A stretch of DNA of 41,821 nucleotides from Dehalococcoidales bacterium (GTDB lineage: Bacteria > Chloroflexota > Dehalococcoidia > Dehalococcoidales > Fen-1064): the NCBI GenBank assembly GCA_016783135.1, contig JADHXC010000015.1, forward strand, positions 1-41,821, given 5' to 3'. Numbering within the stretch: the stretch's first letter is position 1; each line of letters begins with the position of its first letter. The notes beneath the pieces were generated by a model, which worked only from the letters and a program-made list of their open reading frames with translations, did not search any database and was not told the origin of the DNA. Positions 40,362 to 41,821 of this stretch are shown piece by piece. The translations under genes and the position numbers were made by a program.

Positions 40362-40468
40362 CTAGCAGGGTGCTGAAAGAGGGGCATAACGCCGGAAACC
40401 AGCCCCAAATTCGTATCTGGACGGCGCGCCATTTTTCGTAAAATGAGGTTTTTTCAGCACCCTGCTAG
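40362..40468. repeat. MITE-A-type element, short form (107 bp)
   Basis: Perfect 17-bp terminal inverted repeats CTAGCAGGGTGCTGAAA / TTTCAGCACCCTGCTAG. The interior differs from the longer MITE-A copies, so only the ends define membership. It lies between the promoter of the methylase cassette and an IS3-type remnant. Confidence 0.8.
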
Positions 40469-40480
40469 GATAAAATTGTC

Positions 40481-40594
40481 CCTTTTTTGCTCATTGAGCA
40501 ATGGAGGAGAGAATACATCCAGGTCCGGCCTTATAGTGCTCTTGGTTACCGGCCACCTGCGCTTGAAGCTAAACTATCTTTAACTCTAACATAG
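40481..40594 (+). pseudogene. IS3/IS481-type transposase C-terminal remnant
   Basis: The plus strand reads IEQWRREYIQVRPYSALGYR then PPALEAK and a stop, the hallmark C-terminus of DDE integrase-core transposases (usually RPHSALGYRPP). Everything upstream is missing, replaced by the MITE-A element. A non-functional fragment. A TGTGGGG-ca-CCCCACA hairpin (40609-40624) follows and may be part of the old element end. Confidence 0.65.
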
Positions 40595-40634
40595 GAAGTG
40601 GTATCCTTTGTGGGGCACCCCACAGGGTGTCGAC

Positions 40635-41177
40635 CTAGAAGTCTGGCCGAAAGCCCCTTTGTGTGAAGCAGTACCTCTCAGTTGACCATGGGGATAGGGA
40701 CATAGTCATCACAGATAATTTGAGCACATGGGTTGTGATGGCAATCAGGAAACCTTGCTGGAAAACCGCAAAAAGGGAGGCACCTGGCTGATTTACCTTA
40801 CCCATCATGCCAAGCTTCGTGGCTACCAGGGTCAGGTTAGCCACCGTGGCCGCCATCAGTAGCTGGAACAGGGTCTTTGCTCGCCCAAAGTAGCGCGCCT
40901 GCCGCATGCCCAGTTGCATCAGCCTCGCCAGACGGTGTTCCGATACCTGACGGCGTTGTTTGTATTCTACGAAGACCTCGCTATGCTGCAGGGCACGAGC
41001 TTGCTGGAGAAGGGCCTCTTGAGGATGCAAACTGACTGTACGTCCCCTGCCTTTCTTACTGGCGACGCACTTCGGCCGCAGGACACAAGCCCGGCACACT
41101 GCCGCGTCAAACTCAAATCCCCGTGACGGCTGTCGTCCCCCATGACCATCAGGATGGCTCTTCTTCCGTTGCGTCAT
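40635..41177 (-). pseudogene. IS1182-type transposase C-terminal fragment
   Basis: The minus-strand frame contains FEFDAAVCRACVLRPKC, GRGRTVSLHPQEALLQQARA, EHRLARLMQLGMRQARYFGR and FQLLMAATVANLTLVATKLG, the C-terminal half of IS1182-family DDE transposases. The N-terminal catalytic part is absent: sequence upstream belongs to another decayed gene whose TGA overlaps this frame's ATG. The last 60 residues are divergent. Inactive. Confidence 0.7.
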
Positions 41178-41490
41178 TCGGTGAAGACCACGTAGCGACA
41201 TTCATCGTCCGGCAGCGGTCCGATGTCTATCGGGCTGAAACGCGCTGAGCGGGTGAATACGTCTCCTGTCGCATACGCTTCGTTGATCTCTTTGACAGTA
41301 TGGAATTCGGGGCCACGTAGTATACCTCACTGAGCTGGCGTTCCAGATCGAGCAGCAGTTCGTGTTGCCTGGAGTACCGTGTGGGGCGAAGGGGCATCCC
41401 GTGGTAGGATTCGCCGAAGAGGTCCCACTCCTTAGTATTGGATCGGGCCAGGTAGTCGCTGAGTTTGGATTGCAGGAAGAGCGGGGCTGC
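41174..41490 (-). pseudogene. Frameshifted, 5'-truncated conserved hypothetical gene
   Basis: The minus strand reads PLFLQSKLSDYLARSNTKEW, DLFGESYHGMPLRPTRY, ELLLDLERQLSEVYYVAP, then after a one-base shift near 41310 continues FHTVKEINEAYATGD, RSARFSPIDIGPLPDDE and CRYVVFTE-stop. The continuity across the shift shows one original gene. Its 5' part is cut where the recombinase fragment begins. I recognise no function. Confidence 0.5.
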
Positions 41491-41696
41491 CGGATATCCA
41501 TGTTCATAGCCTGCGTCACACCGCCGGCTACCGACTCCGGAAGGCTCGTGCGAGCGAGCGTGACATCCAGGATGTCCTCGGCCACGTGAACATATCCACC
41601 ACCTCCCTCTACACGCACCTCGTCCGCGATGACCTGAGGCGATGGTTCCCCAAGCGCTTCTCCAGGGCGAGGCAGGGCAGGCTTGACTGGCAGTGA
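41481..41696 (+). pseudogene. Tyrosine recombinase (phage-type integrase) C-terminal fragment
   Basis: The plus strand reads AGLPDIHVHSLRHTAGYRLR, then IQDVLGHVNISTTSLYTH and a basic tail ending at 41696. This gives the LRHT (catalytic Arg/His), LGH and catalytic Tyr of the integrase family in correct order. The N-terminal part is missing; upstream lies the unrelated fragment at 41174-41490. It may mark the old right boundary of the accessory region. Confidence 0.7.
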
Positions 41697-41716
41697 GGAG
41701 CAAGCTTCCAGAACAC

Positions 41717-41821
41717 TCATCGTGTGATTGCGTACAACCAGATTGCGCTTACAATGAGCATGACAAAGGAGAAGGGCACCGAGAAACCAATGTAGGACCG
41801 GAAGCGTGATAGCAGCCGGAG
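41717..41821 (-). CDS. C-terminus of a membrane protein (cut by window end)
   Basis: The final 34 codons of a minus-strand gene entering from the right: a basic stretch RLLSRFRSY, then a hydrophobic helix IGFSVPFSFVMLIVSAIWLY and AITR-stop. Consistent with a C-terminal TM segment. Nothing more can be said about its family. Confidence 0.4.
   Translation of the reverse strand, partial: LRLLSRFRSYIGFSVPFSFVMLIVSAIWLYAITR

Noticed and set aside
41202-41720. 172-codon minus-strand frame at the right edge
   Set aside because: It reads antisense through the tyrosine-recombinase fragment and out of frame with the decayed conserved gene; neither half looks like a protein in this frame.

Overview
The window looks like a chromosomal segment from a Chloroflexota bacterium, probably a Dehalococcoidia-type lineage. 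This is inferred from protein style: a PD-(D/E)XK-like protein at 12829-13575 of a kind I associate with that phylum, a DUF6125-like protein, paired CoA-transferase subunits, and dispersed TGTCATTGCGAG palindromes. There is no rRNA operon and no CRISPR array. One tRNA gene, tRNA-Ala(TGC) at 21437-21512, separates two very different halves.

Left half (1-21.4 kb) is ordinary metabolic and cell-surface content. It holds a carboxymuconolactone-decarboxylase-like protein, a ROK fructokinase-like sugar kinase, an SDR oxidoreductase, a stand-alone receiver protein, a nitroreductase and a DUF6125-like protein. A three-gene ABC-2 exporter operon follows, one permease of which carries a PrsW-like intramembrane-protease domain. 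Then come a two-subunit CoA-transferase, a type-B carboxylesterase, a PD-(D/E)XK-like conserved protein, a large alpha-2-macroglobulin lipoprotein with an intact thioester, a YchF-like NTPase with an altered P-loop, a small membrane protein and a TauE/SafE transporter. Two families of short inverted-repeat elements, both with CTAG ends, are scattered between these genes, and some copies supply the leader or start codon of the next gene.

Right half (21.4-41.8 kb) is a defence and mobile-DNA region in two blocks. Block 1 (+ strand, 21.9-28.0 kb): a tiny XRE regulator with a strong promoter that predicts a leaderless mRNA, a predicted nuclease, a cytosine-5 DNA methyltransferase, a UvrD-like helicase fused to a Fe-S PD-(D/E)XK nuclease, and a HhH glycosylase with the Tyr/Asp active-site pattern of T:G mismatch glycosylases. 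The last would repair deaminated 5-methylcytosine, replacing Vsr. Block 2 (- strand, 40.2-28.9 kb): an Eco57I-type adenine methylase, a PLD-nuclease/SNF2-helicase fusion, and an 812-residue protein with a zinc ribbon and C-terminal PD-(D/E)XK domain whose N-terminal 570 residues I do not recognise. Behind it lies an AT-richer trio: a membrane protein, a GIY-YIG protein and an unknown protein. Remnants of HARE-HTH and XRE regulators sit in the gaps of the block.

The right edge (40.4-41.8 kb) is a graveyard of IS3-type and IS1182-type transposase fragments, a tyrosine-recombinase tail and a frameshifted conserved gene, followed by the C-terminus of a membrane protein cut by the window end. The best candidate for an undescribed system is the methylase / PLD-helicase / zinc-ribbon-nuclease cassette. 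The methyltransferase / helicase-nuclease / mismatch-glycosylase operon is second.
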